Shown in pieces: positions 1 through 5,496 of a DNA stretch of 8,420 bases. The notes under the pieces were generated by a model, which did not search any database, had not been told where the DNA came from, and saw only the letters and a list, made by a program, of their open reading frames with translations. How positions within the stretch are numbered: position 1 is the first letter of the stretch; every line of letters begins with the position of its first letter. The stretch is taken from the NCBI GenBank assembly GCA_045576295.1, contig JAZNGF010000066.1:1-8420 (forward strand), given 5' to 3'. Position numbers and translations under genes: made by a program. This DNA comes from CAVALG01 sp045576295 (lineage in GTDB: Bacteria; Bacillota; Clostridia; Oscillospirales; Acutalibacteraceae).

Positions 1-253
1 CGGCACATATTATTACGTTAAGAATCTTCAAGGCGATATTCTTGAAATTATTAACGAAGATGGCGACACCGTTGTAAAATATTCTTACGACGCTTGGGGA
101 AAATCTACAGTAGTAGAGTCTACATCCAGCACTATTGTTGATTCCAACCCCTTCCGTTACCGTGGCTATGTATACGATAGTGAAACAGGATATTACTACC
201 TCAATTCCCGCTATTACGACCCTGAAACAGGCAGGTTTATTAATGCGGATGGC
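1..253 (+). repeat. Left arm of the tip cassette, copy 1 (3' end of Rhs core)
   Basis: Direct repeat of 2768-3020 (offset 2767 bp). From base 35 to 253 I count only two differences, at 172 (A versus G) and 190 (A versus C), both synonymous third positions (Val, Gly). Identity stops abruptly after the GCGGATGGC encoding ADG. Only partial similarity continues through the conserved NMFAYCGNNPV stretch, and none after the DPxG. The two copies are in the same reading frame, so recombination here would join the upstream core to the other tip in frame. Confidence 0.95.
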
Positions 254-967
254 TTGGCTTACACAGGCCAGGATATTTTAGGTTTTAATATGTTTGCTTA
301 TTGTGGGAATAATCCTGTGCGTTTCATTGATCCAACAGGAATGTGGAAACAAGTCAGTGGTGGATGGCAAGCGCAGAGCGGCGACACTCTTTGGGGACTT
401 GCGGTTCAACTATATGGAAATGGTTTGAAGTGGACTTCATTTGGGTTTAAACGTGATCCTAAAACATTGCAAATTGGAGAAGTGATAGGGACTGGTAATA
501 GTACAAATGCATGGAGTGCTAATAGTACAGGAACATCATCGAAATTAAGGAATGTAACTAATGAGATAAATGCCGCGTTAAGGCCTTATGCGATAGCGGC
601 GCGTGATATTGGAAGACTTGCTGATGTTGTACCATTTTATGAAGCGTATCGTTATGGGATATTCTTTATGTGGGTAAACCATGGGGCTGCTTGGGATATA
701 AAACGAAAAGGTCCTTGGGAAAGTACTATAGGTACTGCGTTCCCAGGCAATGGTGTTCCAGTTGTATACGGTGGAATGATAATGACCCCTGAAAGTTTAG
801 GAAACTTTACCTATGGCTATCTTGGCGCCGCCTTTGGTATTCCATATCAAACTTTGATTTATGGGTCGATTGGGGCAGCAGGGATTCCAAATTCATATGA
901 AGATATATTGAATGAAGCTGGAGATTGGAATTATATTGCTATTGGGTATTTTAAGTATTACTTCTAA
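1..967 (+). CDS. Rhs/YD-repeat protein, C-terminal part, with LysM-like and type 44-like toxin tip (5' partial)
   Basis: The frame is open from base 2 (321 codons visible), so the start lies upstream; the TTG at 254 is internal. Residues 1-113 are the end of an RHS-associated core, with the RYRGYVYDSETGYYYLNSRYYDP block, GRFINADG and the closing NPVRFIDPTG. The sequence after that is the variable tip. Residues about 122-162 resemble LysM (SGDTLWGLA, then GDP-like DPKTLQIGEVI), a peptidoglycan-binding fold. Residues about 210-321 resemble polymorphic toxin type 44 (Ntox44): VPFYEAYRYG, then NHGAAWDIK (D232, K234), then GNFTYGYLG (G267, N268) and a C-terminal YEDILNEAGDWNYIAIG. In known Rhs/WapA systems the tip is the toxic part delivered to neighbouring cells; the activity here is inferred, not shown. 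The next gene, 19 bp downstream, is the expected immunity gene. Rhs call very sure; Ntox44 call moderately sure. Confidence 0.9.
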   Translation, partial: GTYYYVKNLQGDILEIINEDGDTVVKYSYDAWGKSTVVESTSSTIVDSNPFRYRGYVYDSETGYYYLNSRYYDPETGRFINADGLAYTGQDILGFNMFAYCGNNPVRFIDPTGMWKQVSGGWQAQSGDTLWGLAVQLYGNGLKWTSFGFKRDPKTLQIGEVIGTGNSTNAWSANSTGTSSKLRNVTNEINAALRPYAIAARDIGRLADVVPFYEAYRYGIFFMWVNHGAAWDIKRKGPWESTIGTAFPGNGVPVVYGGMIMTPESLGNFTYGYLGAAFGIPYQTLIYGSIGAAGIPNSYEDILNEAGDWNYIAIGYFKYYF

Positions 968-972
968 TAATC

Positions 973-978
973 AAGGAG
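973..978 (+). promoter_or_regulatory. Ribosome binding site that fixes a TTG start
   Basis: AAGGAG lies eight bases before the TTG at 987. The next in-frame ATG is 23 codons further on and would remove most of the membrane anchor, so TTG is the supported start of the immunity gene. No promoter is visible in the 19-bp gap, so the gene is probably co-transcribed with the toxin gene. Confidence 0.8.
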
Positions 979-986
979 TGCTATAA

Positions 987-1523
987 TTGAAAAAAAGGAA
1001 AAACTATAATATTGGCATTTTTATTGTTGTTTTTTTAATAATCGTTTTATTGGCGATGACTTGGATTGCGATATCTTTAATTGCAGCGCCAGATGAAAAC
1101 AAAATGGAAGAATACTTTAAACAAGATAAAACCGACCTTGTACTTATTACCGAATATTTTGTTAACTCTGATTACCAATATATATATATTAACAAATCAC
1201 ATTTGAACAAGGGTACAATGTTTACAGGTGCTAATACACGTGATATAAAAATTGAAGATAGTTCGGTAATAAAAGCGCTTAACCGGCTTTTAAAAAAACG
1301 AGGATATAACATAATAGGAAAAGATAATAATACAATATATTTTGAAAAATGGTTTATGTTTGAAGAAAGTCGTGGTATTACTTATTCTATCAACGAAGCT
1401 AATAAACCCATAATTGAGTTTCTTACAAAAGTAAAGCCTTTTTTTGAAGATGGTTGGTATTATTATGAGGCGGATTATAATGAATGGCGAGAACAAGGGT
1501 ATATTCAATTAACATTCGATTAA
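987..1523 (+). CDS. Putative membrane-anchored immunity protein for the first Rhs tip
   Basis: A 178-residue protein starting at TTG behind AAGGAG, 19 bp after the Rhs tip. A basic N-terminus (MKKRKNYN) is followed by one hydrophobic segment at about residues 9-34, which predicts an N-in topology with the remaining ~145 residues outside the membrane. The soluble part is acidic/aromatic and ends with GWYYYEADYNEWREQ. I do not recognise a named family with confidence, although the pattern (V-x-x-AL-x-x-L, GITYSI, then WYYY) is like unnamed immunity-type proteins found after clostridial toxin genes. The role is inferred from position immediately after a toxin tip, small size and surface localisation. 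The gene is visibly AT-richer than the Rhs core, as is usual for tips and immunity genes acquired independently of the core. Confidence 0.7.
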   Translation: MKKRKNYNIGIFIVVFLIIVLLAMTWIAISLIAAPDENKMEEYFKQDKTDLVLITEYFVNSDYQYIYINKSHLNKGTMFTGANTRDIKIEDSSVIKALNRLLKKRGYNIIGKDNNTIYFEKWFMFEESRGITYSINEANKPIIEFLTKVKPFFEDGWYYYEADYNEWREQGYIQLTFD

Positions 1524-1541
1524 GGGAAAATAACCTATAAA

Positions 1542-1566
1542 AAGACAGGAGTTGGTTCTCTGTCTT
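1542..1566 (+). repeat. Short palindromic element, copy 1
   Basis: A perfect 7-bp inverted repeat, AAGACAG (1542-1548) and CTGTCTT (1560-1566), surrounds GAGTTGGTTCT. Related GGTTCT-centred sequences followed by TTGAC occur at 4183-4210 and 5374-5394. It lies between the immunity stop codon and the terminator. It may be a copy of a dispersed extragenic palindrome; its identity is not established. Confidence 0.55.
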
Positions 1567-1796
1567 GACTAACTAACCAAAACAGGGGCTGATTCGTCAG
1601 CCCCTTTTTCTATAACTTCAGCAACCGAACATCTACATCGGTTGGTAGCACCACCCTTGCAACTTATGCCTATGGCCCTGCAAATGGTTTAATGCAGTCT
1701 ATGACCTATGGTAACGGTGATGTTATAAACTACACCTATAACGATAAATATTTGTTAACCCAAAAAAGCTCGGGAGATACGGTTATTGCCGAATAT
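1565..1796 (+). repeat. Right arm of the tip cassette, copy 1 (terminator plus start of core fragment)
   Basis: Direct repeat of 4206-4437 (offset 2641 bp), about 90% identical by eye. It begins with TTGACTAACTAACCAAA, contains the hairpin terminator and passes without a break into Rhs core coding sequence (NFSNRTSTSVGSTTLA...). The immunity genes upstream of the two copies are unrelated, so the arm belongs to the shared frame of the cassette and not to either immunity gene. Confidence 0.9.
1585..1609 (+). terminator. Intrinsic terminator after the first immunity gene
   Basis: A perfect 8-bp stem, GGGGCTGA (1585-1592) with TCAGCCCC (1597-1604), closes a TTCG tetraloop and is followed at once by TTTTT (1605-1609). 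This is a textbook rho-independent terminator. It should stop transcripts from the toxin/immunity pair before they enter the downstream core fragment. Confidence 0.92.
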
Positions 1797-3686
1797 AAGT
1801 ATGATTCAAGAGGCAATATTATCGAGTTAGACGACCGTTCGGCAGGCGTAGTTTACACTTACGAGTATGACCAGCTTAACCGCGCTGTTGCTATAAACTG
1901 TAGTGACGGCACACGCTATGGTGTTTCTTACGACGATAAATCGCGTGTATCCTTAAAGGTGTATGATATTGCAGGCACTGATGATATTGAAGGCACTACC
2001 TTTAAGCAAGGGTATAGGTATAACTCTGCAAACCTTATTTCTTCTTCACAGTTTAATGGCGAAGAGGTTGCAAGTTATACCTACGATTCTGCATTAAGAT
2101 TAACAAGCAAAAAATTAAATGTAGACAATGATTATAATGTGAAGTATAATTATATTAGATACAGTGATGGCCAGTTATCTTCATTGATTGATTCAATTCA
2201 AAATGGTGATAATACCTTAAGCTACACCTATGATGAACGCGGCAATATTGCAACCGTTTCAGAAAACGGCACCCTGCTTGAAGCCTATGAGTATGATAAA
2301 TTAAACCAGCTCACTAAGGTAACCTCGGGCAGTGATGTTTATGAATACACCTATGATAACGGTGGCAATATCTCATTTGTGAAAAAGAACGGCACCGCCG
2401 TTAAAACCTATGGGTATGATACTAACTGGTGTGATAAATTAACGTTATATAATGGTGCTGCCATTACCTATGACAACATAGGCAACCCGTTAACCTATTA
2501 TAACGGTGATAGGTTCACCTGGCAAAACGGCAGGCAGCTTGCCCGTGTGCGCAGCAGTGCGCTTTATGGAACTCTTATAAGGTTCACCTATGACGATAGC
2601 GGCAAAAGAACCTCAAAAACCTATGCAGGCGTTGATTCATATTATTATTATGCCGGTGATAATTTAATATCCTCAACCTTTGGTGCAGGAAGGTTAGATT
2701 ATTTCTACGGAGCCGATGGCACTCCCGAAGGCTTCACCTACACCAATAACGATGTTACAACCGATAACGGAACATATTATTATGTTAAGAATGCCCAGGG
2801 TGATATTCTTGAAATTATTAACGAAGATGGCGACACCGTTGTAAAATATTCTTACGACGCTTGGGGAAAATCTACAGTAGTAGAGTCTACATCCAGCACT
2901 ATTGTTGATTCCAACCCCTTCCGTTACCGTGGCTATGTGTACGATAGTGAAACAGGCTATTACTACCTCAATTCCCGCTATTACGACCCTGAAACAGGCA
3001 GGTTTATTAATGCGGATGGCTATGTTTCAACAGGGCAAGGTATACTTGGTAACAATATGTTTGCCTATTGTGGGAATAATCCGGTTAACAACATTGACCC
3101 TAAAGGCACGTGTCCCTATAACGGAACAGCGGCTGATTTTCACAGGCTGGAGTATGGATTACCTTCTTTGGACTGTACGTGTTTGCCTTATAAAACGCAA
3201 GATGAAGCAGCTCTTGCTGCTTTAAGTGATTGTTATAGTATTACTGCCTATAGTCGTCATGAATCTGGAAGTGCTATATATTCTAGTACTTCTGCCAAAG
3301 GTGCTGTATCATATGATTATGTTGAGCCTTTTATTGGAAATCCACATAATATAGATCTCAATCATATTGAGGTTCCTAAAAATACCATAAAAGTAGCAAC
3401 AGTACATGCCCATCCAAATAACCCTAGGTTTTCTCCAGATGATATTACTCTTGCAAGGTTCAGGGACCTGGATAGTTATGTTGTTGGCCCTGGTTTACAG
3501 CCTTATAAATTTGATGTGTCGGCGCATCCCAGAGATAGTTTAATTGATGATTTCAAAAAAATATCTACTGTGCCATTAACAAGTCAACAAAAGGCTGCAC
3601 TTGTTGCACAATGTCGAGATTCTTGGTATGCACATCTACCTAAATGCAAAGAGGGGTGCAATAAAATTGATTGGCCAAAACCGTAA
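1692..3686 (+). CDS. Orphan Rhs core fragment with a DUF4329/JAB-like toxin tip
   Basis: A 664-residue frame from ATG 1692. Rhs-like residues in the same frame begin earlier, at about 1611, and the frame is open back to 1593, inside the terminator hairpin. There is no ribosome binding site before the ATG, so this is probably a silent cassette rather than an independently translated gene. It carries YD repeats (YTYDERGNI, YEYDKLNQLTKV, YTYDNGGNISFV and others), then the RHS-associated core ending NIDPKG (about 469-472). The tip is residues 473-664 and resembles DUF4329: RHESGSAIYSSTSAKGAVSY, then HAHP (572-575) and S581-x2-D584, a JAMM/JAB-like metal-site pattern. It also has seven cysteines. 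A peptidase-like role is an inference from that motif. The lipoprotein gene 29 bp downstream is the likely immunity partner. It would become expressed if recombined onto the upstream core. Confidence 0.88.
   Translation: MQSMTYGNGDVINYTYNDKYLLTQKSSGDTVIAEYKYDSRGNIIELDDRSAGVVYTYEYDQLNRAVAINCSDGTRYGVSYDDKSRVSLKVYDIAGTDDIEGTTFKQGYRYNSANLISSSQFNGEEVASYTYDSALRLTSKKLNVDNDYNVKYNYIRYSDGQLSSLIDSIQNGDNTLSYTYDERGNIATVSENGTLLEAYEYDKLNQLTKVTSGSDVYEYTYDNGGNISFVKKNGTAVKTYGYDTNWCDKLTLYNGAAITYDNIGNPLTYYNGDRFTWQNGRQLARVRSSALYGTLIRFTYDDSGKRTSKTYAGVDSYYYYAGDNLISSTFGAGRLDYFYGADGTPEGFTYTNNDVTTDNGTYYYVKNAQGDILEIINEDGDTVVKYSYDAWGKSTVVESTSSTIVDSNPFRYRGYVYDSETGYYYLNSRYYDPETGRFINADGYVSTGQGILGNNMFAYCGNNPVNNIDPKGTCPYNGTAADFHRLEYGLPSLDCTCLPYKTQDEAALAALSDCYSITAYSRHESGSAIYSSTSAKGAVSYDYVEPFIGNPHNIDLNHIEVPKNTIKVATVHAHPNNPRFSPDDITLARFRDLDSYVVGPGLQPYKFDVSAHPRDSLIDDFKKISTVPLTSQQKAALVAQCRDSWYAHLPKCKEGCNKIDWPKP
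2768..3020 (+). repeat. Left arm of the tip cassette, copy 2 (3' end of Rhs core)
   Basis: Counterpart of 1-253. The segment 2802-3020 matches 35-253 with only two synonymous differences (2939 and 2957). The first ~34 bases are more diverged (VKNAQGDI here, VKNLQGDI in copy 1). Recombination between the copies would delete 2767 bp, removing the first tip and immunity gene and placing the second tip on the upstream core. Confidence 0.95.
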
Positions 3687-3715
3687 AATTTATGGTTTAA
3701 GGGAGTGTAAAAATT

Positions 3716-4171
3716 ATGAAGAAAGTTTTGTCTGTTTTTTTGGTTTTATGTATCATTCTGTCTTTTAGTGGTTGTAATAATGTTGATAATAATAGTCAAG
3801 AAACCAATGAGGAATATAAGTTGGAATATATTAATGGGGATATAATTTATGATGAATTCGAGCTCTGGTACTATGATCCAAAACCTATATCTGAGGATAT
3901 TGTTCAGTTTTATACTGATGGCATAAATATTTTCAAAGAAGGCAGATCTATTGATACGAAAGAAGAAGCGGTGGAATTTGGGGAGGAATTGTTAAAGGAA
4001 TATCAAGAGAAAGGTCTTTATCAAGATTATAGACTGTTGAGTATTTCACACGCTATAATTCAAAACTTTTGGATTTATATTTATTGCCATCGCGATGCAA
4101 TTGGTGGCGGTACGACAATTGTTGTTGATGGCAATCATGGCGAGTTTATGAGAGGTTGGATAAGTGAATAA
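3716..4171 (+). CDS. Putative lipoprotein immunity protein for the second Rhs tip (NTF2-fold-like)
   Basis: A 151-residue protein, ATG at 3716, ribosome binding site GGGAG at 3701-3705, 29 bp after the orphan Rhs stop. The N-terminus is a lipoprotein signal: MKK, a hydrophobic stretch and the lipobox FSGC with C20 as the lipidated residue, so the mature protein should sit on the outer face of the membrane. The C-terminal part (DTKEEAVEFGEELLKEY, then FWIYIYCHRDAIGGGTTIVVDGNHGEF) resembles the small NTF2-fold immunity proteins (YbbC/YhhH group) found beside rhs genes, with helices followed by a W-x-I/V strand, GGG and a final DG turn. The family match is by eye and moderate; the immunity role follows from its place directly after a toxin tip. 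There is no other candidate partner before the next Rhs fragment. Confidence 0.7.
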   Translation: MKKVLSVFLVLCIILSFSGCNNVDNNSQETNEEYKLEYINGDIIYDEFELWYYDPKPISEDIVQFYTDGINIFKEGRSIDTKEEAVEFGEELLKEYQEKGLYQDYRLLSISHAIIQNFWIYIYCHRDAIGGGTTIVVDGNHGEFMRGWISE

Positions 4172-4182
4172 GAACAAACAGC

Positions 4183-4206
4183 ACACAGGGGACGGTTCTG
4201 TTGTGT
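4183..4206 (+). repeat. Short palindromic element, copy 2
   Basis: ACACA (4183-4187) and TGTGT (4202-4206) flank GGGGACGGTTCTGT. The core matches the GGTTCT-TTGAC pattern at 1549-1569 and 5376-5394. As in copy 1, it lies between an immunity stop codon and a terminator. The loop sequences match better than the arms, which differ between copies but remain complementary. Confidence 0.5.
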
Positions 4207-4437
4207 TGACTAACTAACCAAATGTGGGGCTGATTCGTCAGCTCCTTTTTCTATAACTTCAGCAACCGAACATCTACATCGGTTGGTAGCACCACCCTTG
4301 CAGAGTATGCCTATGGCCCCGGCAATGGTTTATTGCAGTCAATAACCTATGGCAACGGTCATGTTATAAGCTACACCTATAACGATAAATATATGTTAAC
4401 CCAAAAACGTTCAGGCGATACAGTTATTGCCGAATAC
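4206..4437 (+). repeat. Right arm of the tip cassette, copy 2 (terminator plus start of core fragment)
   Basis: Counterpart of 1565-1796, about 90% identical, starting TTGACTAACTAACCAAA. Similarity ends sharply at GCCGAATAC (around 4437). The same junction between terminator and Rhs codons (CTTTTTCTATAACTTCAGC) is present in both copies, which shows that the junction is older than the duplication. Confidence 0.9.
4226..4250 (+). terminator. Intrinsic terminator after the second immunity gene
   Basis: Stem GGGGCTGA (4226-4233) with TCAGCTCC (4238-4245), loop TTCG, followed by TTTTT (4246-4250). One pair is G-U where the first copy has G-C. It should end transcription of the second tip/immunity pair. 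Confidence 0.88.
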
Positions 4438-4512
4438 AACACTATGCACATTGGCAGGGCGATCGCTCTGCTTTTTTCTTGTTTTAACCTCACTCTACTG
4501 CCGGTGGAGTAG
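4252..4512 (+). pseudogene. Rhs core remnant, truncated
   Basis: In the frame starting at 4252 the translation reads YNFSNRTSTSVGSTTLAEYA, and continues with Rhs YD-repeat sequence parallel to the start of the orphan core, with ITYGNGHVISYTYNDKY and SGDTVIAEYN. Rhs similarity stops at about 4437-4440. The frame then runs through unrelated sequence (MHIGRAIALLFSC...) to a TAG at 4510-4512. There is no start codon with a ribosome binding site and no tip, so this is the stub of a third cassette whose remainder has been lost. Only the first ~62 codons are Rhs. Confidence 0.85.
4454..4477 (+). terminator. Intrinsic terminator at the end of the Rhs array
   Basis: Stem GCAGGGC (4454-4460) with GCTCTGC (4465-4471), one G-U pair, loop GATC, then TTTTTT (4472-4477). 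It begins about 15 bases after the Rhs similarity ends. It may be the original terminator of the locus left behind when the third cassette was lost. Confidence 0.85.
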
Positions 4513-4592
4513 GGGATTTGCTTGGTAGAAGCCGAAAATTTTCCTCTACCTAACCCTTATATGTTAGTATAGTTATTATCCTTTATGGTAGG
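4478..4592. other. Non-coding stretch with several small inverted repeats
   Basis: No credible gene. CTCTAC/GTGGAG (4493-4498 with 4504-4509), GTAGGGGA/TCCTCTAC (4509-4516 with 4542-4549, one G-U), GGTAGA/TCTACC (4524-4529 with 4545-4550) and CTAAC/GTTAG (4550-4554 with 4563-4567) can pair. The second and third use overlapping bases and exclude each other. No T-tract follows, so these are not terminators; significance unknown. Confidence 0.4.
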
Positions 4593-4621
4593 TTGTGTTC
4601 TTTTGTTTAAAGGGATATACT
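4593..4621 (+). promoter_or_regulatory. Candidate sigma-A promoter for the hemolysin III gene
   Basis: TTGTGT (4593-4598), a 17-bp spacer and TATACT (4616-4621), which would give a leader of about 45 bases before ATG 4673. The leader holds a small hairpin, GCGG (4632-4635) with CCGC. Moderate match to consensus only. Confidence 0.45.
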
Positions 4622-4657
4622 TTCATCGTGAGCGGCGAAAATCCGCAAGAATGCTAT

Positions 4658-4664
4658 AAAGGAG
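4658..4664 (+). promoter_or_regulatory. Ribosome binding site that fixes the start of the hemolysin III gene
   Basis: AAAGGAG lies eight bases before ATG 4673. A longer frame from the TTG at 4595 has no such site and would add 26 residues absent from the usual family architecture, so 4673 is the supported start. Confidence 0.85.
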
Positions 4665-4672
4665 TTTTATTT

Positions 4673-5344
4673 ATGTGCCGTACTAAATTATGTGATCGGT
4701 TATTGCCAAACTACACCAAAGGTGAAGAAATTTTCAACACCGTATCCCACATTGTGGGCGCTGTCTTTGGGGTTGTTGCTTTGGTTCTATGTGTTGTTTA
4801 TTCCGCTTTATACCGCAACGCTTGGTCGGTTGTAAGCAGTTCTATCTACGGTGGGTCAATGGTGCTTTTATACACCGTGTCGAGTGTTTATCACGGCCTG
4901 CGCCCGCCCATTGCTAAAAAGGTAATGCAGGTTATTGATCACTGCACCATCTACCTGCTCATTGCCGGAACATATACCCCGGTGGCGCTATGCGCCATTC
5001 GCCCGAATTACCCTGCTTGGGGCTGGGTGCTGTTCGGCTTCGTGTGGGGGTGTGCGGTGCTTGGCGCGGTGTTCACTGCCATCGACCTGAAAAAGTACGA
5101 AAAGTTATCAATGGTGTGCTATATTGGAATGGGCTGGTGCGTGGTTATGGCCGCAAAACCTGCCATTGCCAGCGTGTCGACAACCGGGCTTTTATGGCTG
5201 CTCTTTGGCGGCATAGCCTACACAATAGGCGCCGTGCTATACGCATTAGGTAAAAAGCGCCACTATATGCATTCGGTTTTTCATTTGTTTGTTGTTGCGG
5301 GTAGCATTCTTCAGTTTGTGTCGGTGATTTTTTATATTCTGTAA
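4673..5344 (+). CDS. trhA: Hemolysin III / PAQR family membrane protein (TrhA-like)
   Basis: A 223-residue integral membrane protein, about the normal length for bacterial hemolysin III proteins, with seven hydrophobic segments after a soluble start (KGEEIFNTVSH). The family signature residues are present: SHIVGAVFG (H26), the S-S-V-Y-H block (S70, H74), IDHCTIYLLIAGTYTP (D89, H90) and H200-x3-H204 in HSVFHLFV near the C-terminus. In the PAQR superfamily these Ser/Asp/His residues form a metal site within the membrane, consistent with a hydrolase-like fold. Bacterial members act in membrane lipid/energetics homeostasis; the haemolysin name is historical and does not by itself imply a virulence toxin. 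It is a single-gene unit with its own ribosome binding site, separated from the Rhs array by a terminator. Family assignment is very sure; the exact function is not. Confidence 0.95.
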   Translation: MCRTKLCDRLLPNYTKGEEIFNTVSHIVGAVFGVVALVLCVVYSALYRNAWSVVSSSIYGGSMVLLYTVSSVYHGLRPPIAKKVMQVIDHCTIYLLIAGTYTPVALCAIRPNYPAWGWVLFGFVWGCAVLGAVFTAIDLKKYEKLSMVCYIGMGWCVVMAAKPAIASVSTTGLLWLLFGGIAYTIGAVLYALGKKRHYMHSVFHLFVVAGSILQFVSVIFYIL

Positions 5345-5372
5345 TATTTTGCCGCAACTAAAGCGGTGTATA

Positions 5373-5410
5373 AGAGGGGCGGTTCTATGTTGACATGGGG
5401 CTGCCCTTTT
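5373..5410 (+). terminator. Possible terminator after the hemolysin III gene, in short repeat copy 3
   Basis: AGAGGGGC (5373-5380) can pair with GCCCTTTT (5403-5410), with two G-U pairs and a 22-base loop. The sequence GAGGGGCGGTTCTATGTTGACATGGGGCTG is a shortened version of the element at 1549-1590 and 4188-4231: the same GGTTCT, TTGAC and GGGGCTG order without the intervening spacer. It lies 28 bases after the trhA stop codon. It is weaker than the other terminators. Confidence 0.45.
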
Positions 5411-5418
5411 GTTAAAAT
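5390..5418 (+). promoter_or_regulatory. Near-consensus sigma-A promoter for the SPFH gene
   Basis: TTGACA (5390-5395), exactly 17 bp, then TAAAAT (5413-5418). The -35 box is the TTGAC of the short repeat. Transcription starting near 5425 would give a leader of about 95 bases before ATG 5521. Confidence 0.7.
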
Positions 5419-5439
5419 ATAACTATGAGCAAATGTTTG

Positions 5440-5496
5440 AAGCTTTTGAAGATAAAAAGGTTATACTTGATTTAAGCTAAAAATTCACAAAAGCTT
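5440..5496 (+). other. Inverted repeat in the leader of the SPFH gene
   Basis: AAGCTTTTG (5440-5448) is perfectly complementary to CAAAAGCTT (5488-5496), with a 39-base loop, ending about ten bases before the AAAGGAG ribosome binding site (5507-5513). It could fold in the mRNA leader or be an operator; no known riboswitch class is recognised. Confidence 0.4.

Noticed and set aside
254..256. TTG as the start of the first Rhs protein
   Set aside because: The frame is open to the left edge and encodes conserved Rhs core residues; the codon is an ordinary leucine in ADGLAYTG and has no ribosome binding site.
2902..3225. 107-codon plus-strand frame inside the orphan Rhs gene
   Set aside because: It overlaps the conserved core in another frame and its translation resembles no protein; it exists only because the real frame is long.
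1..4437. CRISPR array or insertion sequence as the cause of the direct repeats
   Set aside because: The repeats are long Rhs core sequences in coding frame, not short regularly spaced repeats, and no transposase, terminal inverted repeats or target duplications are seen.
4595..4672. 26-residue N-terminal extension of the hemolysin III protein from TTG 4595
   Set aside because: ATG 4673 has an AAAGGAG site at ideal spacing and gives the usual family length; the extension overlaps the candidate promoter.
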